Shown: piece by piece, positions 1 to 8,590 of the stretch
Layout of the letters: every line of letters begins with the position of its first letter
Numbering within the stretch: position 1 is the stretch's first letter
Assembly (NCBI RefSeq): GCF_003852895.1
Contig: NZ_QUSW01000001.1
Location: forward strand, 930,001-994,000
Direction: 5' to 3'
Length of the DNA: 64,000 nt
Origin: Rhizobacter terrae
GTDB lineage: Bacteria; Pseudomonadota; Gammaproteobacteria; Burkholderiales; Burkholderiaceae_C
Notes under the pieces: generated by a model
Databases searched by the model: none
What the model was told of the DNA's origin: nothing
The model's input: only the letters and a program-made list of their open reading frames with translations
Made by a program: the position numbers and the translations under genes

Positions 1-2
1 TC

Positions 3-224
3 GAGATCGGCATCGTGGGCATGCGGATGAAGGAAACGACGCTGTCGGCCGACCAGCTCAAGGCCTTCCTGGGCACGCTGGACATCCCGGTGGTGGCCTA
101 CCTGCGCGACACCCAGAACTACGTGCAGCTGGCCGCCCGCGGCCTCACGATCTGGGACGTGGCGCCCAGCAGGGTGCAGCGCGACCTGGAGCAGTGGGCG
201 CCGCTGGTGAAGTGGCTGGCCTGA
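3..224 (+). CDS. ParA-family ATPase, C-terminal fragment
   Basis: This reading frame is open from the left edge of the window, so the N-terminus is missing. The last ~73 residues contain LRDTQNYVQLAARGL followed by TIWDV and RVQRDLEQW. This tail is typical of ParA/MinD-like P-loop ATPases, which choose or are helped by a partner and act in partitioning or positioning. The Walker A motif would lie upstream, outside the window. The family call rests on the C-terminal pattern alone. A role in chromosome or cluster positioning is inference. Confidence 0.6.
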   Translation, partial: EIGIVGMRMKETTLSADQLKAFLGTLDIPVVAYLRDTQNYVQLAARGLTIWDVAPSRVQRDLEQWAPLVKWLA

Positions 225-310
225 AGTCACCCGGGGTGTCACCCCGGTGAATGCGCGCCAAGGGGTCTTTCGGCGATGCTTCGTCCTGTCACAACCCCTT
301 GACCGCCTCC

Positions 311-763
311 ATGAAACGCTTCGCCACGCTCGCTGAACTGCAATCCCTCGTCGGCCAGGAACTGGGCGTGAGCGAGTGGATCACCGTCGACCAGCAGCGC
401 ATCAACCTCTTCGCCGACGCCACGGGCGACCACCAGTGGATCCACGTCGACCCCGAGCGCGCCAAGGCCGGCCCCTTCGGCACCACCGTCGCCCACGGCT
501 TCCTCACCCTGAGCCTGCTGCCGGAGATGTCGGCCTCGGCCTTCGACGTGGACGAGTCGAAGATGGGTGTGAACTATGGGCTGAACCGCGTGCGCTTCAT
601 GTCCCCGGTGCCTGCCGGCAGCCGGCTGCGCGGGCATTTCAAGCTGCAGAGCTTCGAGCCCATCGCCGGCGGCGCGCAGATGGTGGTGGAGGTGACCATG
701 GAGCTGGAAGGCGCCACCAAGCCGGCGTGCGTGGCCGAGTCCATCGTGCGGCGATTCGTCTGA
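311..763 (+). CDS. MaoC-family (R)-specific enoyl-CoA hydratase-like protein
   Basis: A 150-residue protein of single hot-dog fold, the usual size of the MaoC/NodN family. It carries the hydratase-2 signature: FADATGDHQWIH at residues 34-45 supplies the expected Asp40 and His45 catalytic pair, and AHGFLTLSLLP follows at 61-71. Members hydrate trans-2-enoyl-CoA to (R)-3-hydroxyacyl-CoA in the cytoplasm, feeding fatty-acid or polyhydroxyalkanoate metabolism; the substrate here cannot be read from sequence. The ATG at 311 was chosen over an in-frame ATG at 251 because homologous proteins begin about 20 residues before the TLAELQSLVG segment. No operon partner is obvious. Confidence 0.85.
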   Translation: MKRFATLAELQSLVGQELGVSEWITVDQQRINLFADATGDHQWIHVDPERAKAGPFGTTVAHGFLTLSLLPEMSASAFDVDESKMGVNYGLNRVRFMSPVPAGSRLRGHFKLQSFEPIAGGAQMVVEVTMELEGATKPACVAESIVRRFV

Positions 764-836
764 ACTTTTTTTGTAGGGTTATGGCCCCCGGCGCTCGCGT
801 AGCATTTCGCCCTTGGACAACACGGGGACGAGAACC

Positions 837-1562
837 ATGAAAGTGCTGCTGATCGACGACCATCCGCTGATCCTGTCGGCGTTGCAGTCGGTGATCCAGG
901 GCCTGGGCGACGACGTGACGGTGGTGGGTGCCGGCAGCGCCCGCGCCGCGCGTGAGACCCTCGCGGCCCAGAGCGATTTCGACCTGGTGCTGCTGGACCT
1001 GCAACTGGGCGACGCCGACGGCTTCGACGTCCTCAGCGAATTCCGCACCGCCTACCCCGCCTTGCCGGTGGTCATCGTCTCGGCCAGCGACCGTGCCAGC
1101 GACGTCATCCGCTCCATCGACCTGGGCGCCATGGGCTTCGTGCCCAAGCGCTCCACCAACGAGACGCTGTTCGAGGCGCTGCGCATGGTGATGTCCGGCG
1201 GCATCTACGTGCCGTCCATGAGCATGGGCTCGTCCGATCCCCTGCCGCCGGTCCCGGATGCCGGCCGGGGCAACCTGCACAACGTGCGCCGCAACGCGGT
1301 CGAGAGCGATTTCCAGACCGCGCAGAGCGTCGAGTCGCTGGGCCTCACGCCTCGCCAGCGCGACGTGCTGGGCCTGCTGCTCAAGGGTCATCCCAACAAG
1401 CTCATTGCCCGCGAGCTGGGCCTGTCGGTGGAAACCGTGAAGGACCACGTGGCCGCCGTGCTGCGCGCGCTGAACGTCAGCTCGCGCACGCAGGCCGTGC
1501 TGGCGGTCGGCCAGATGTCGCAGCAGCCGGGCACGGTGGCCGGCTGGCGCAAGCCGGAATGA
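837..1562 (+). CDS. LuxR/NarL-type response regulator
   Basis: A 241-residue two-component regulator. The receiver domain (1-120) has the acidic pair Asp7-Asp8, phospho-acceptor Asp54 in VLLDLQLGD and Lys104 in FVPKRS. A linker leads to a LuxR helix-turn-helix at about 175-235 (LTPRQRDVLGLLLKG, then LSVETVKDHVAAVLRAL). The ATG at 837 follows a GGGGACGAG ribosome-binding region; an upstream in-frame TTG at 813 is less likely. Its stop overlaps the start of the hybrid kinase gene (ATGA), so the two are co-translated and probably cognate. The signal and the target genes are unknown. Confidence 0.92.
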   Translation: MKVLLIDDHPLILSALQSVIQGLGDDVTVVGAGSARAARETLAAQSDFDLVLLDLQLGDADGFDVLSEFRTAYPALPVVIVSASDRASDVIRSIDLGAMGFVPKRSTNETLFEALRMVMSGGIYVPSMSMGSSDPLPPVPDAGRGNLHNVRRNAVESDFQTAQSVESLGLTPRQRDVLGLLLKGHPNKLIARELGLSVETVKDHVAAVLRALNVSSRTQAVLAVGQMSQQPGTVAGWRKPE

Positions 1563-3388
1563 ACAGCGTCGCCAACCCGCTGCCGGCGCCGGCCGCAGGC
1601 ACGAAACCGGGCGGGCGTGACCCGGCCCTGGCCGAGATCGTCCAGAGCATCTTCGACTACATGCCTGCCACGCTGGCGGGCTACATGGCGGGCATCGGCG
1701 TCATCGCCTTGCTGTACTGGGCCATCACGCCCATGCCGGTGATGGCCTCGTGGCTGGGCTTGTTCTTCGTGATCTGGATCGCCCGGCTGTTCATGTCCCG
1801 GCAGTTCAACCGCGCCAAACCGCAGACGCAGGAGGACTGGCAGCGCTGGCGCATCTACGCCAACCTGGGGACCTTCGCCTCCGGCATCCTGTGGGGCACG
1901 ACGGCGTGGATCTTCTACCCGCATGGCGACAGCATCCAGCAGGTGGGTTTGATCATCCTGGTCTACACCTTCTGCGTGGCGGCAGTGCCGGTGTTGTCAA
2001 CGCAGCCGCGCGTCTACCTCACCTTCGCGGCCCTGTCCTTCGTGCCGCTGGCGGTGCGCATCGCCAGCGAGGGCACGGTCTACGCCTACCAGCTGGCGGG
2101 CGTGCTGCTGCTCATCATGAGCCTGACGACCGTGCTGGCCCGGCGCTACCGGCAAGCCCTGCAGCGGGTGATCGACCTGAAGCTGCATGCCGACGAACTG
2201 CTGGCGCAGCTGCGCGTGGAGAAGCAGGCCGCCGACACCGCCCGCCGCGAGGCCGAAGTAGCCAACCGTTCCAAGACCCAGTTCTTCACCGCCGCCAGCC
2301 ACGACCTGCGCCAGCCGCTGCATGCCATGGGCCTGTTCGCCGAGGCGCTGCGCAACAAGAGCCACGATGACGAGGTGGCGCACCTGGTCAACAGCATCAA
2401 CGCCTCGGTGGATGCGCTGGAGGAACTGTTCTCCGAGCTGCTGGACATCACGCGCATCGACAGCGGCGGCGTGGCGGTGAACCCGCAGCATTTCGAGATC
2501 GGCGACATCTTCCGCAAGCTGCGGCTGCACTTCGAACCCACCGCTTTCGAGAAGGGCCTGGCGCTGCGCCTGCGCGGCGGCAAGCACATGGTGCATGCCG
2601 ACCCGCTGCTGGTGGAGCGGGTGCTGCGCAACCTGGTGTCCAACGCCATCCGCTACACGCAGGACGGCACGGTGCTGGTGGGCTGCCGCCGCCGCGGCGA
2701 ACGCGTGCTGCTGCAGGTCTGGGACACGGGCCCAGGCATCAGCGAGCAGGAGCAGACACGCATCTTCGACGAGTTCTACCAGGTGCCAGGCTCGAACGAG
2801 GCCAACACGCATGAGCGCAAGGGCCTGGGGCTGGGGTTGTCCATCGTGAAGCGCCTGTCGGCCCTGATGGATGCGCCGCTCACCATCCGCTCCAAGCTGG
2901 GCCGCGGCACGGTGTTCACCTTCGAGCTGGCACCCGGCAAGGCGGTGCCCGCCACCGCACCGGCCATCTCCTCCAAGGGTCCGCTGGGTCTCACGCTGGA
3001 AGGCCGCCTGATCGTGATCGTGGAAGACGAGCCGGCAGTGCGCAGCGGCCTGGAGGCCCTGCTGCGCGGCTGGGGCGCCACCATCGCCTCCTTCGACAGC
3101 GTGGACGGCAGCACGCAGTGGGCCAACATGGCGCCCACCGATGCACAGAAGCCCGACCTGCTGATCGTCGACTACCGGCTGGAGAACGGCCGCAACGGGG
3201 TCGAGGCCATCACCCTGATGCGCCAGCGCTTCGGGCCGGACATCCCGGCCATCGTGGTCACCGGCAGCACGATGACTGGGCATGACCGCGAGGCACAGGA
3301 GAAGAACTTCCACCTGCTGATCAAGCCGGTGGTGCCGAACAAGCTGCGGGCGATGATTGCCTTCAAGCTGGGTGTGAAGGGGCGCTGA
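1559..3388 (+). CDS. Membrane-bound hybrid sensor histidine kinase with C-terminal receiver
   Basis: A 609-residue kinase. Residues about 40-195 form five or six hydrophobic segments acting as the sensor; a coiled linker follows. The H-box SHDLRQPLHAMG places the phosphorylated His at 248. The HATPase domain has the N-box around LVSNAIRYTQDG (359-370), DTGPGIS (389-395) and the G-rich loop GLGLGLSIV. A receiver (about 483-605) has acidic Glu489-Asp490 and phospho-acceptor Asp538 in LLIVDYRL. The start codon overlaps the stop of the preceding response regulator, which suggests that regulator is the output partner. The receiver may work as a phosphate sink or relay. No periplasmic ligand domain is recognisable. 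Confidence 0.92.
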   Translation: MNSVANPLPAPAAGTKPGGRDPALAEIVQSIFDYMPATLAGYMAGIGVIALLYWAITPMPVMASWLGLFFVIWIARLFMSRQFNRAKPQTQEDWQRWRIYANLGTFASGILWGTTAWIFYPHGDSIQQVGLIILVYTFCVAAVPVLSTQPRVYLTFAALSFVPLAVRIASEGTVYAYQLAGVLLLIMSLTTVLARRYRQALQRVIDLKLHADELLAQLRVEKQAADTARREAEVANRSKTQFFTAASHDLRQPLHAMGLFAEALRNKSHDDEVAHLVNSINASVDALEELFSELLDITRIDSGGVAVNPQHFEIGDIFRKLRLHFEPTAFEKGLALRLRGGKHMVHADPLLVERVLRNLVSNAIRYTQDGTVLVGCRRRGERVLLQVWDTGPGISEQEQTRIFDEFYQVPGSNEANTHERKGLGLGLSIVKRLSALMDAPLTIRSKLGRGTVFTFELAPGKAVPATAPAISSKGPLGLTLEGRLIVIVEDEPAVRSGLEALLRGWGATIASFDSVDGSTQWANMAPTDAQKPDLLIVDYRLENGRNGVEAITLMRQRFGPDIPAIVVTGSTMTGHDREAQEKNFHLLIKPVVPNKLRAMIAFKLGVKGR

Positions 3389-3454
3389 GCTTTCTTGCTG
3401 GTTCGCGGGGTTGGGGTTGGCGGGCCCGTGGTGCTTTCGCCCTTGTTCGGGGTG

Positions 3455-3695
3455 GCAAAGGCGTGGGTGGGCTGGCTGGGGCGCGCGGCGGAAGCGGTCG
3501 GCGCGTTGCGCCGACTTCGCTGCGGTGCTCGGGCTTGTGGTCCGGCGAGAAACTCGCTTCAGGCCCCTGCGGTGCCTTACGCTCAAACAGTCTCGCCGAG
3601 TATGAAGACGAAGCGCGCTGACGCGCGCGACCACAAGCCCTGCGCTCCTCGCCGCTTCCTGATGCGCGCCCCAGCCAGCCCACCCACGCCTTTGC
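3455..3695. repeat. Large inverted repeat with perfect 32-bp arms
   Basis: Positions 3455-3486 and 3664-3695 are exact reverse complements over 32 bp; the arms start GCAAAGGCGTGGGTGGGC. Nested inside is a second inverted pair (GGGCTTGTGGTC against GACCACAAGCCC) and a short hairpin GTCGGCGC-GTT-GCGCCGAC. The block lies downstream of the hybrid kinase gene with no coding signal. The outer arm sequence resembles the arms of the repeats at 34.6 and 51.85 kb (GCAAAG at the tip and a GGGCTGG segment), so it belongs to a dispersed family in this genome. It could act as a transcription terminator or an RNA structure; mobility is possible but no transposase is present. Confidence 0.8.
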
Positions 3696-3742
3696 TGTTG
3701 CGGCACTGGGTTTTCTCGTCGAGCACACCCATCGGTTGTTGA

Positions 3743-3976
3743 GCGGCAGGCGGCATGGGCCAGGGGCTGCGTCTGTGGCGGCGAGCAGCGCAGCACCGAG
3801 GGGTGGCGCGCGCAGCGCGCTTCGTCTTCTGACTCACGGGGACTGTCTGACCACAGCGCACCGCAGGGGCGCGGCGGGAGTTTCCCCGTGCACCCCTCGG
3901 TGCGAGCAGCACAGCGAAGTCGGCGCTTCGCGCCGACCGCCACAGCCGCAGCCCCTGGCCCATGCCGCCTGCCGCG
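3743..3976. repeat. Second large inverted repeat (39-bp arms), related to the repeat at 52.0 kb
   Basis: Positions 3743-3781 and 3937-3975 are reverse complements with one mismatch in 39. Inside lies another 13-bp pair (3793-3805 against 3891-3903). The right half, 3893-3976, is nearly the same as 52000-52077: two substitutions and one 6-nt length difference in about 80 nt. That half contains the hairpin GTCGGCGC-TTC-GCGCCGAC at 3919-3937. Together with the preceding repeat it fills the roughly 625-bp gene-free gap between the hybrid kinase and the oligopeptide-binding protein gene. No protein-coding signal is seen here. Confidence 0.8.
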
Positions 3977-4014
3977 GCCCCACCGGACAGAGGCGAAATC
4001 CCCTCAGCGCAGGA

Positions 4015-5589
4015 TCACTTCACCGTCACCCACTGCGTCTCCAGCCAGTTGTCGGCCCGATGCACCACCGTCACATTCGACCGAGCCGCCCAGGGAATGA
4101 ACTGCCGGTGCAGCGGAATGTGGTGAACCATCTCGTTGTGCCGCAGGAAGACCTTCTTGATCAAGGCCTTGCGCTTCTCCGGATCGGCTTCCTTGCTTGA
4201 GGCCGCCGCCAGCGCATCCAGCTCGTCGTCCTTGAAGTTGCCGCGGTTGTATTCGCCCACGCCCTTCTCGCCGCGGTTGCGGTAGATCGGCGTGAAGGTC
4301 GTCTCCGCATCGGTGATCGAGCCGCCCCAGCCCAGCATGTACATCGAGACGTCCAGCTTCTCCTGCTTGGGGAAGTAGTTCGCCTTGGGCATGGCGTTGA
4401 CCTTCACCTTCACCTTGATCTGCGCCCACATGCTGGCCAGCGCGATGCAGATGCGCTCGTCGTTGATGTAGCGGTTGTTCGGGCAGTCCAGCGTCACCTC
4501 GAAGCCGTCGGGGTAGCCGGCCTCGGCCATCAGCTTCCTCGCGGCATTCACGTCATACGGCAGGCGCTTCTCGATCTCGGGGTCGTTGAAGCTGCCCAGC
4601 GGCGAGGGCACCACGGCGCCGGTGGGAATCGCCTGGCCGTTCATCAGCTTGGTCTTGATGGTCTCGATGTCCACCGCCTGGTAGAAGGCCTTGCGCACCC
4701 GCACGTCCTTGAACGGGTTCTTGCCCTTCACGCTGGAGTACAGCAGCTCGTCGCGCGCCTGGTCCATGCCGATGAAGATCACCCGGTTCTCCAAGCCTTC
4801 GATCACCTTCACGCCCTGCGTGCTGCGCAGCCGCTCCAGGTCGCGCGGCGGCGGGTCGAGGATGAAGTCCACCTCACCGGAGATGAGGGCCGCCAGGCGC
4901 GTCGCGTCGGACTTGATCGGCGTGTAGATCACGTCCTGCACGTTGCCGTCGATCTTGCCCCAGTAGTTGGGGTTGCGCTTGAACACCGTCTTCACGTCCG
5001 GCTGGCGCGTCACCAGGATGTACGGGCCGGTGCCGTTGGCGTTGTGCGCGGCGTAGGTCTCTTCCTTGTTGGTGAAGTCCTGCGGCTTGGTGGCCTTGTG
5101 CTCCTCGCACCACGACTTGCTCAGGATGTACACCGTGTTCAGGTGCTCCAGGAAGATCGGGTCCACCTGCGCGAGGTTGAACTCGACCGTGTAGTCGTCG
5201 ATCTTCCTGGGCTCGCCCAGCGCGTTCGCGTAGTTGGCGATCTGCGAGGTCTTTTCCTTCGAGCGGTTCACCGAGAACACCACGTCGTCGGCGGTGAAGG
5301 GGCGGCCGTCGTGGAACTTCACGCCCTTTCGCAGCTTGAAAGTCCACTTCAGCGGGCTGTCCTGCTTCCACTCGGTGGCCAGCTGCGGAACGATGTTGAG
5401 CTGCTTGTCGCGCGCCACGAGGAATTCGTAGACCTGGCCGTTCATCGCGTTGGTGAACGACTCGTTCTGCGACACCGGGTCCAGCGTCTGGATGTCGCCG
5501 GCGCTGGCCCACCTGAAGGTCTGGGCCTGGGCCGACAGCGCGCAACCCAGCGCCACGCACAAGACCGACAGCGAATGCTTGATCTTCAT
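4015..5589 (-). CDS. ABC transporter substrate-binding protein, oligopeptide/dipeptide family (SBP_bac_5)
   Basis: A 524-residue periplasmic solute-binding protein of the DppA/OppA type. It has a Sec signal peptide (MKIKHSLSVLCVALGCALSAQA) with likely cleavage after AQA. The mature start has family features such as TLDPVSQNE, then WTFKLRKGVKFHDGRPFTAD, which is the hallmark of the family. The ATG at 5589 was chosen over an in-frame TTG three codons upstream because it begins the signal peptide. No permease or ATPase genes lie beside it, so it is an orphan binding protein that must use components encoded elsewhere, or serve in sensing. The ligand (peptide, opine, metal chelate) is not predictable. 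Confidence 0.88.
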   Translation of the reverse strand: MKIKHSLSVLCVALGCALSAQAQTFRWASAGDIQTLDPVSQNESFTNAMNGQVYEFLVARDKQLNIVPQLATEWKQDSPLKWTFKLRKGVKFHDGRPFTADDVVFSVNRSKEKTSQIANYANALGEPRKIDDYTVEFNLAQVDPIFLEHLNTVYILSKSWCEEHKATKPQDFTNKEETYAAHNANGTGPYILVTRQPDVKTVFKRNPNYWGKIDGNVQDVIYTPIKSDATRLAALISGEVDFILDPPPRDLERLRSTQGVKVIEGLENRVIFIGMDQARDELLYSSVKGKNPFKDVRVRKAFYQAVDIETIKTKLMNGQAIPTGAVVPSPLGSFNDPEIEKRLPYDVNAARKLMAEAGYPDGFEVTLDCPNNRYINDERICIALASMWAQIKVKVKVNAMPKANYFPKQEKLDVSMYMLGWGGSITDAETTFTPIYRNRGEKGVGEYNRGNFKDDELDALAAASSKEADPEKRKALIKKVFLRHNEMVHHIPLHRQFIPWAARSNVTVVHRADNWLETQWVTVK

Positions 5590-5705
5590 CTCGTACAACC
5601 CCGCGAAGTTGAAAAGTGCGGCGAGTGTAGGAGGCGTCCGCCCATTGCGTGCCCGGGGAAACGAGGCCCCAGGCGGGCTGGGGTCATCGGCTCGTCATGA
5701 GCAAA

Positions 5706-5897
5706 TCACGCGGGCGCATAACCCTCGTCGATGAGCGCACGTTCGAACTCCTGCGGTGCATGCGCGGACTCGATGCGCACCTTGTGCGTGGGCAGGTCGA
5801 TGTCCACCTTGGCGTGGGCGTCGACCTGGTGCACCGCGTTGGTCACCGTGCGCACACAGTGGCCGCAGGTCATGGTGGGAAGCGTCAGTTCGATCAT
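5706..5897 (-). CDS. Heavy-metal-associated domain protein, CopZ-like copper chaperone
   Basis: A 63-residue single HMA domain with the metal-binding motif MTCGHC at residues 9-14, followed by a ferredoxin-like fold pattern ending DEGYAPA. Proteins of this size bind Cu(I) through the two cysteines and pass it to P-type ATPases in the cytoplasm. The ATG at 5897 fits because the minus strand has a GAGG ribosome-binding stretch just before it and because the fold begins with IELTLPTMTC. No copper ATPase or CueR regulator is found nearby, so this is a stand-alone chaperone. Copper specificity is family knowledge, not shown here. Confidence 0.85.
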   Translation of the reverse strand: MIELTLPTMTCGHCVRTVTNAVHQVDAHAKVDIDLPTHKVRIESAHAPQEFERALIDEGYAPA

Positions 5898-5962
5898 GGA
5901 GAACCTCGTTCGGTGAGCTTCGAGTATCGAAGCTGCCGTCATGGGAAGGTCAAGCGCCCAGC

Positions 5963-5991
5963 AAAAAGGCCGCTGGGGTCAGCGGCCTTTT
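5963..5991 (-). terminator. Rho-independent terminator, likely bidirectional
   Basis: Stem GGCCGCTG (5968-5975) pairs with CAGCGGCC (5980-5987), flanked by AAAAA on the left and TTTT on the right. It lies about 35 bp beyond the stop of the minus-strand cytochrome c gene, where it gives a T-tract on the minus strand. Confidence 0.85.
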
Positions 5992-6024
5992 CAGGTGCGG
6001 TACGGCGCGGTGCGCCGCGGCCGG

Positions 6025-6714
6025 TCACTTCACGTGCGTCTCGTTCGACTTGAAGCGCGCCTGCGGCACCACGTGCAGCTCGGTGTCCAGCGAGCCGATG
6101 TACTTGGCGATTTCCTTGAGCTGGGCGTGCGAGAACTGCGTGGCCATGCCGCCCATCACCGGGTTGGCGCGGCCGACCTGCGGGTTGTCCTTGGTCTGGT
6201 AGGCCTTCAAGGCCACGTAGAGGTAGTCGGCATGCTGGCCGGCCAGCTTGGGGTAGGTGCCGTCGATGGGCTTGCTGAAGTTGTTGCCGTGGCAGGACAC
6301 GCAATTGCCCTTCTTCAGCAGCTCGGCCACCTCGGTGGAGGGCTCGTGGCTGGGCTTGTCGCCCAGCGCGGACTTCTCGGCCGGCAGGGTCTCGTAGTAG
6401 GCGGCCAGGTCGGCGATGTCCTGGTCGGTCAGCGAACCGGCGATGGCCTTCATGGTCGGGTGCTTGCGGTCGCCCGTCTTGTAGGCGTTCAGCGCACTCT
6501 GGATGTACTTGGCGCCCTGGCCGGCGATCATCGGCACCTTGTGGACTTCAGGGAAGCTGGCCTGGTAGCCGGGAATGCTGTGGCAGCCGATGCACATGGC
6601 CGCCTTCTTCTCGCCGGCGGGCGCGCTGCCGGTGACGGCGGTCTGCGCCAAGGCGCTGGAAGCAATGCCTGCAAAGGCGACAAAGGCAGCAACGGAAGCA
6701 ATCAGTTTTCTCAT
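6025..6714 (-). CDS. Diheme cytochrome c, c4 family
   Basis: A 229-residue periplasmic protein with a signal peptide ending near SSALAQ and two heme attachment motifs, CIGCH (41-45) and CVSCH (138-142). Two homologous halves each supply a candidate distal methionine (HPTMKAIAG and ANPVMGGMAT). This two-lobed plan is that of cytochrome c4, which carries electrons between the bc1 complex and terminal oxidases or denitrification enzymes. A clear terminator follows the gene. The gene is transcribed alone, divergent from the MoxR gene. Confidence 0.92.
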   Translation of the reverse strand: MRKLIASVAAFVAFAGIASSALAQTAVTGSAPAGEKKAAMCIGCHSIPGYQASFPEVHKVPMIAGQGAKYIQSALNAYKTGDRKHPTMKAIAGSLTDQDIADLAAYYETLPAEKSALGDKPSHEPSTEVAELLKKGNCVSCHGNNFSKPIDGTYPKLAGQHADYLYVALKAYQTKDNPQVGRANPVMGGMATQFSHAQLKEIAKYIGSLDTELHVVPQARFKSNETHVK

Positions 6715-6801
6715 GATCCGGCAGGCAGTTTCAAGTGCAACCCCGGATTATAGATGGCCCCTATATACTGCCCCGACCCCTCCTGAACCCCAGGCTTCTC
6801 C

Positions 6802-7644
6802 ATGAAGTTCACCGGCTCCAAGAACTACGTCGCCACCGACGACCTCATGCTGGCGGTCAACGCCGCGGCCACCCTCAAGCGTCCGCTGCTCATCAAGGGC
6901 GAGCCGGGCACCGGCAAGACCATGCTCGCCGAGGAGGTCGCCACGGCCTTGAACATGCCGCTGCTGCAGTGGCACATCAAGAGCACCACCAAGGCGCAGC
7001 AGGGGTTGTACGAATACGACGCGGTGAGTCGCCTGCGCGACAGCCAGCTGGGCGACGAGCGGGTCAAGGACATCCACAACTACATCGTCAAGGGCGTGCT
7101 GTGGCAGGCCTTCACCGCCGACCAGCCCGTCGTGCTGCTGATCGACGAGATCGACAAGGCCGACATCGAGTTCCCGAACGACCTGCTGCGCGAGATCGAC
7201 CGCATGGAGTTCTACGTCTACGAGACGCGCGAGCTCATCAAGGCCAGGCACCGCCCGCTGGTGTTCATCACGTCCAACAACGAGAAGGAGCTGCCCGACG
7301 CCTTCCTGCGCCGCTGCTTCTTCCACTACATCAAGTTCCCCGACGCCGACACGATGAAGAGCATCGTGGGCGTGCACTTCCCGAACCTGAAGAAGGAACT
7401 GCTGGGCGCCGCGCTCAGGAACTTCTACGAGGTGCGCAACCTGCCGGGCCTGAAGAAGAAGCCCTCCACCTCCGAGCTGCTCGACTGGCTCAAGCTGCTC
7501 GTGGCCGAGGACATCCCGCTCGAGGCCCTGCAGAGCAAGGACGAGAAGGTGGCCGTGCCGCCGCTGGTGGGCGCGCTCCTGAAGAACGAGCAGGACGTGT
7601 CGCTGTTCGAGAAGCTGGTGTTCATGCAGCGGCACAACCGCTGA
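6802..7644 (+). CDS. MoxR-family AAA+ ATPase
   Basis: A 280-residue ATPase with Walker A GEPGTGKT (33-40), Walker B VVLLIDEIDK (110-119), sensor-1 region FITSNNEKELPDAFLRRC and a family-typical insertion FYVYETRELIKA. MoxR ATPases act as chaperones that load or activate metalloenzymes or complexes together with a von Willebrand factor A (VWA) protein. Such a VWA protein is encoded at 12483-13667, but four genes separate the pair, one of them on the other strand. The target is unknown. The ATG at 6802 is the first in the frame compatible with the N-terminal KFTGSKNYV segment. Confidence 0.9.
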   Translation: MKFTGSKNYVATDDLMLAVNAAATLKRPLLIKGEPGTGKTMLAEEVATALNMPLLQWHIKSTTKAQQGLYEYDAVSRLRDSQLGDERVKDIHNYIVKGVLWQAFTADQPVVLLIDEIDKADIEFPNDLLREIDRMEFYVYETRELIKARHRPLVFITSNNEKELPDAFLRRCFFHYIKFPDADTMKSIVGVHFPNLKKELLGAALRNFYEVRNLPGLKKKPSTSELLDWLKLLVAEDIPLEALQSKDEKVAVPPLVGALLKNEQDVSLFEKLVFMQRHNR

Positions 7645-7651
7645 GCGGCCG

Positions 7652-8590
7652 ATGAAGGCGTCCTGGAGCCTCGCCGCCGCTGCGTGCCTGGCCGCCGTCG
7701 CACCCGCGTCGAACGCCCAGCCCACGCCCCAGGAATGCGCGAAGGCCAAGGCCTCGGCGGATCCATCCGCCCCCGAGGCATTGGCCGGCCGTGTGCGATG
7801 CCTGCTGGCCGGCGTGGAACCCAGCGACAACCCCATCCAGCGCTCGCGCGAGTTGCTTCGGCCGGCGCTGCAATCGGGCAGTGCCGTCGCAGGGTTCCTG
7901 ATGTATGCGGTCTACTCGGCCGATCCGGCCTACACCTACATCCGCAACGGCAACGTCGACGCCGCACAGTACGACCGGCTGGCGGCCTTGCCGGTGTCCG
8001 AGCGCGGACCGCAGATCGAGGCGCTGGATGCGCTGGCCCTGGGCATGAACAAGGGCAACGTGAGCGCCGCCGTCGCGGTGGCCGCCTACCTGATGGAGAG
8101 TTCCGCGCCGGGCAATGCGGTGCGCCTGCGCAACCTGCTCGGGCGGCTGCAGCACGCCGGCGTCGACACGCCGCAGCTGCAGCGCTACGGCCTGGCCGCC
8201 GTCCAGGCCACCACCTACGGCCCGACGCACGCATCGCCCAAGGCCTTCACCGATGCCCTGAACGCCGCCGGCTCCGCTGTCGCGGCGAGCACCGCGGCCG
8301 CCGGCGGGAAGCCACCGTGCAACGACGTGCAGCTGTCGCAGACCGCGGCCGGCGACATCGCCGGCGCCGAGTACCTGCCGCTGACGAACCAACCCCTGGT
8401 CAACACCTACCTCTTGCGCGGCACCTGGACCGAGCAGTGGACCTTCGCCGCCTGTGGAACGAAGGTGCCCGCCGAAGTGCGCTTCACCGCCGACGGATGG
8501 AGCGGCGCCGCGTTCAAGGTCACCCTGCGTCCGGCGGCCGCCCAGGCTGCCAGCGCCCCAGCCAGCACATCCAGCAATGCAAGCCGTTGA
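7652..8590 (+). CDS. Secreted protein of unknown function
   Basis: A 312-residue protein starting 8 bp after the MoxR gene. The N-terminus MKASWSLAAAACLAAVAPASNA is a Sec signal peptide with a likely cut after SNA. The middle (about residues 40-190) is alanine-rich and helical, with repeated units that could be Sel1- or TPR-like helices but no clear consensus. The C-terminal part has two cysteines (PPCND and FAACGT), which may form a disulfide. The last 25 residues are an Ala/Ser-rich tail. I do not recognise a family. The position next to moxR is the only functional hint. Confidence 0.7.
   Translation: MKASWSLAAAACLAAVAPASNAQPTPQECAKAKASADPSAPEALAGRVRCLLAGVEPSDNPIQRSRELLRPALQSGSAVAGFLMYAVYSADPAYTYIRNGNVDAAQYDRLAALPVSERGPQIEALDALALGMNKGNVSAAVAVAAYLMESSAPGNAVRLRNLLGRLQHAGVDTPQLQRYGLAAVQATTYGPTHASPKAFTDALNAAGSAVAASTAAAGGKPPCNDVQLSQTAAGDIAGAEYLPLTNQPLVNTYLLRGTWTEQWTFAACGTKVPAEVRFTADGWSGAAFKVTLRPAAAQAASAPASTSSNASR

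Noticed and set aside
1997-3943. A 648-codon minus-strand frame opposite the hybrid kinase
   Set aside because: Low-complexity antisense composition, and the plus-strand kinase has all catalytic motifs.
3395-3963. Several short frames within the large inverted repeats
   Set aside because: They are produced by the palindromes, run on both strands alike, and lack ribosome-binding sites or known domains.
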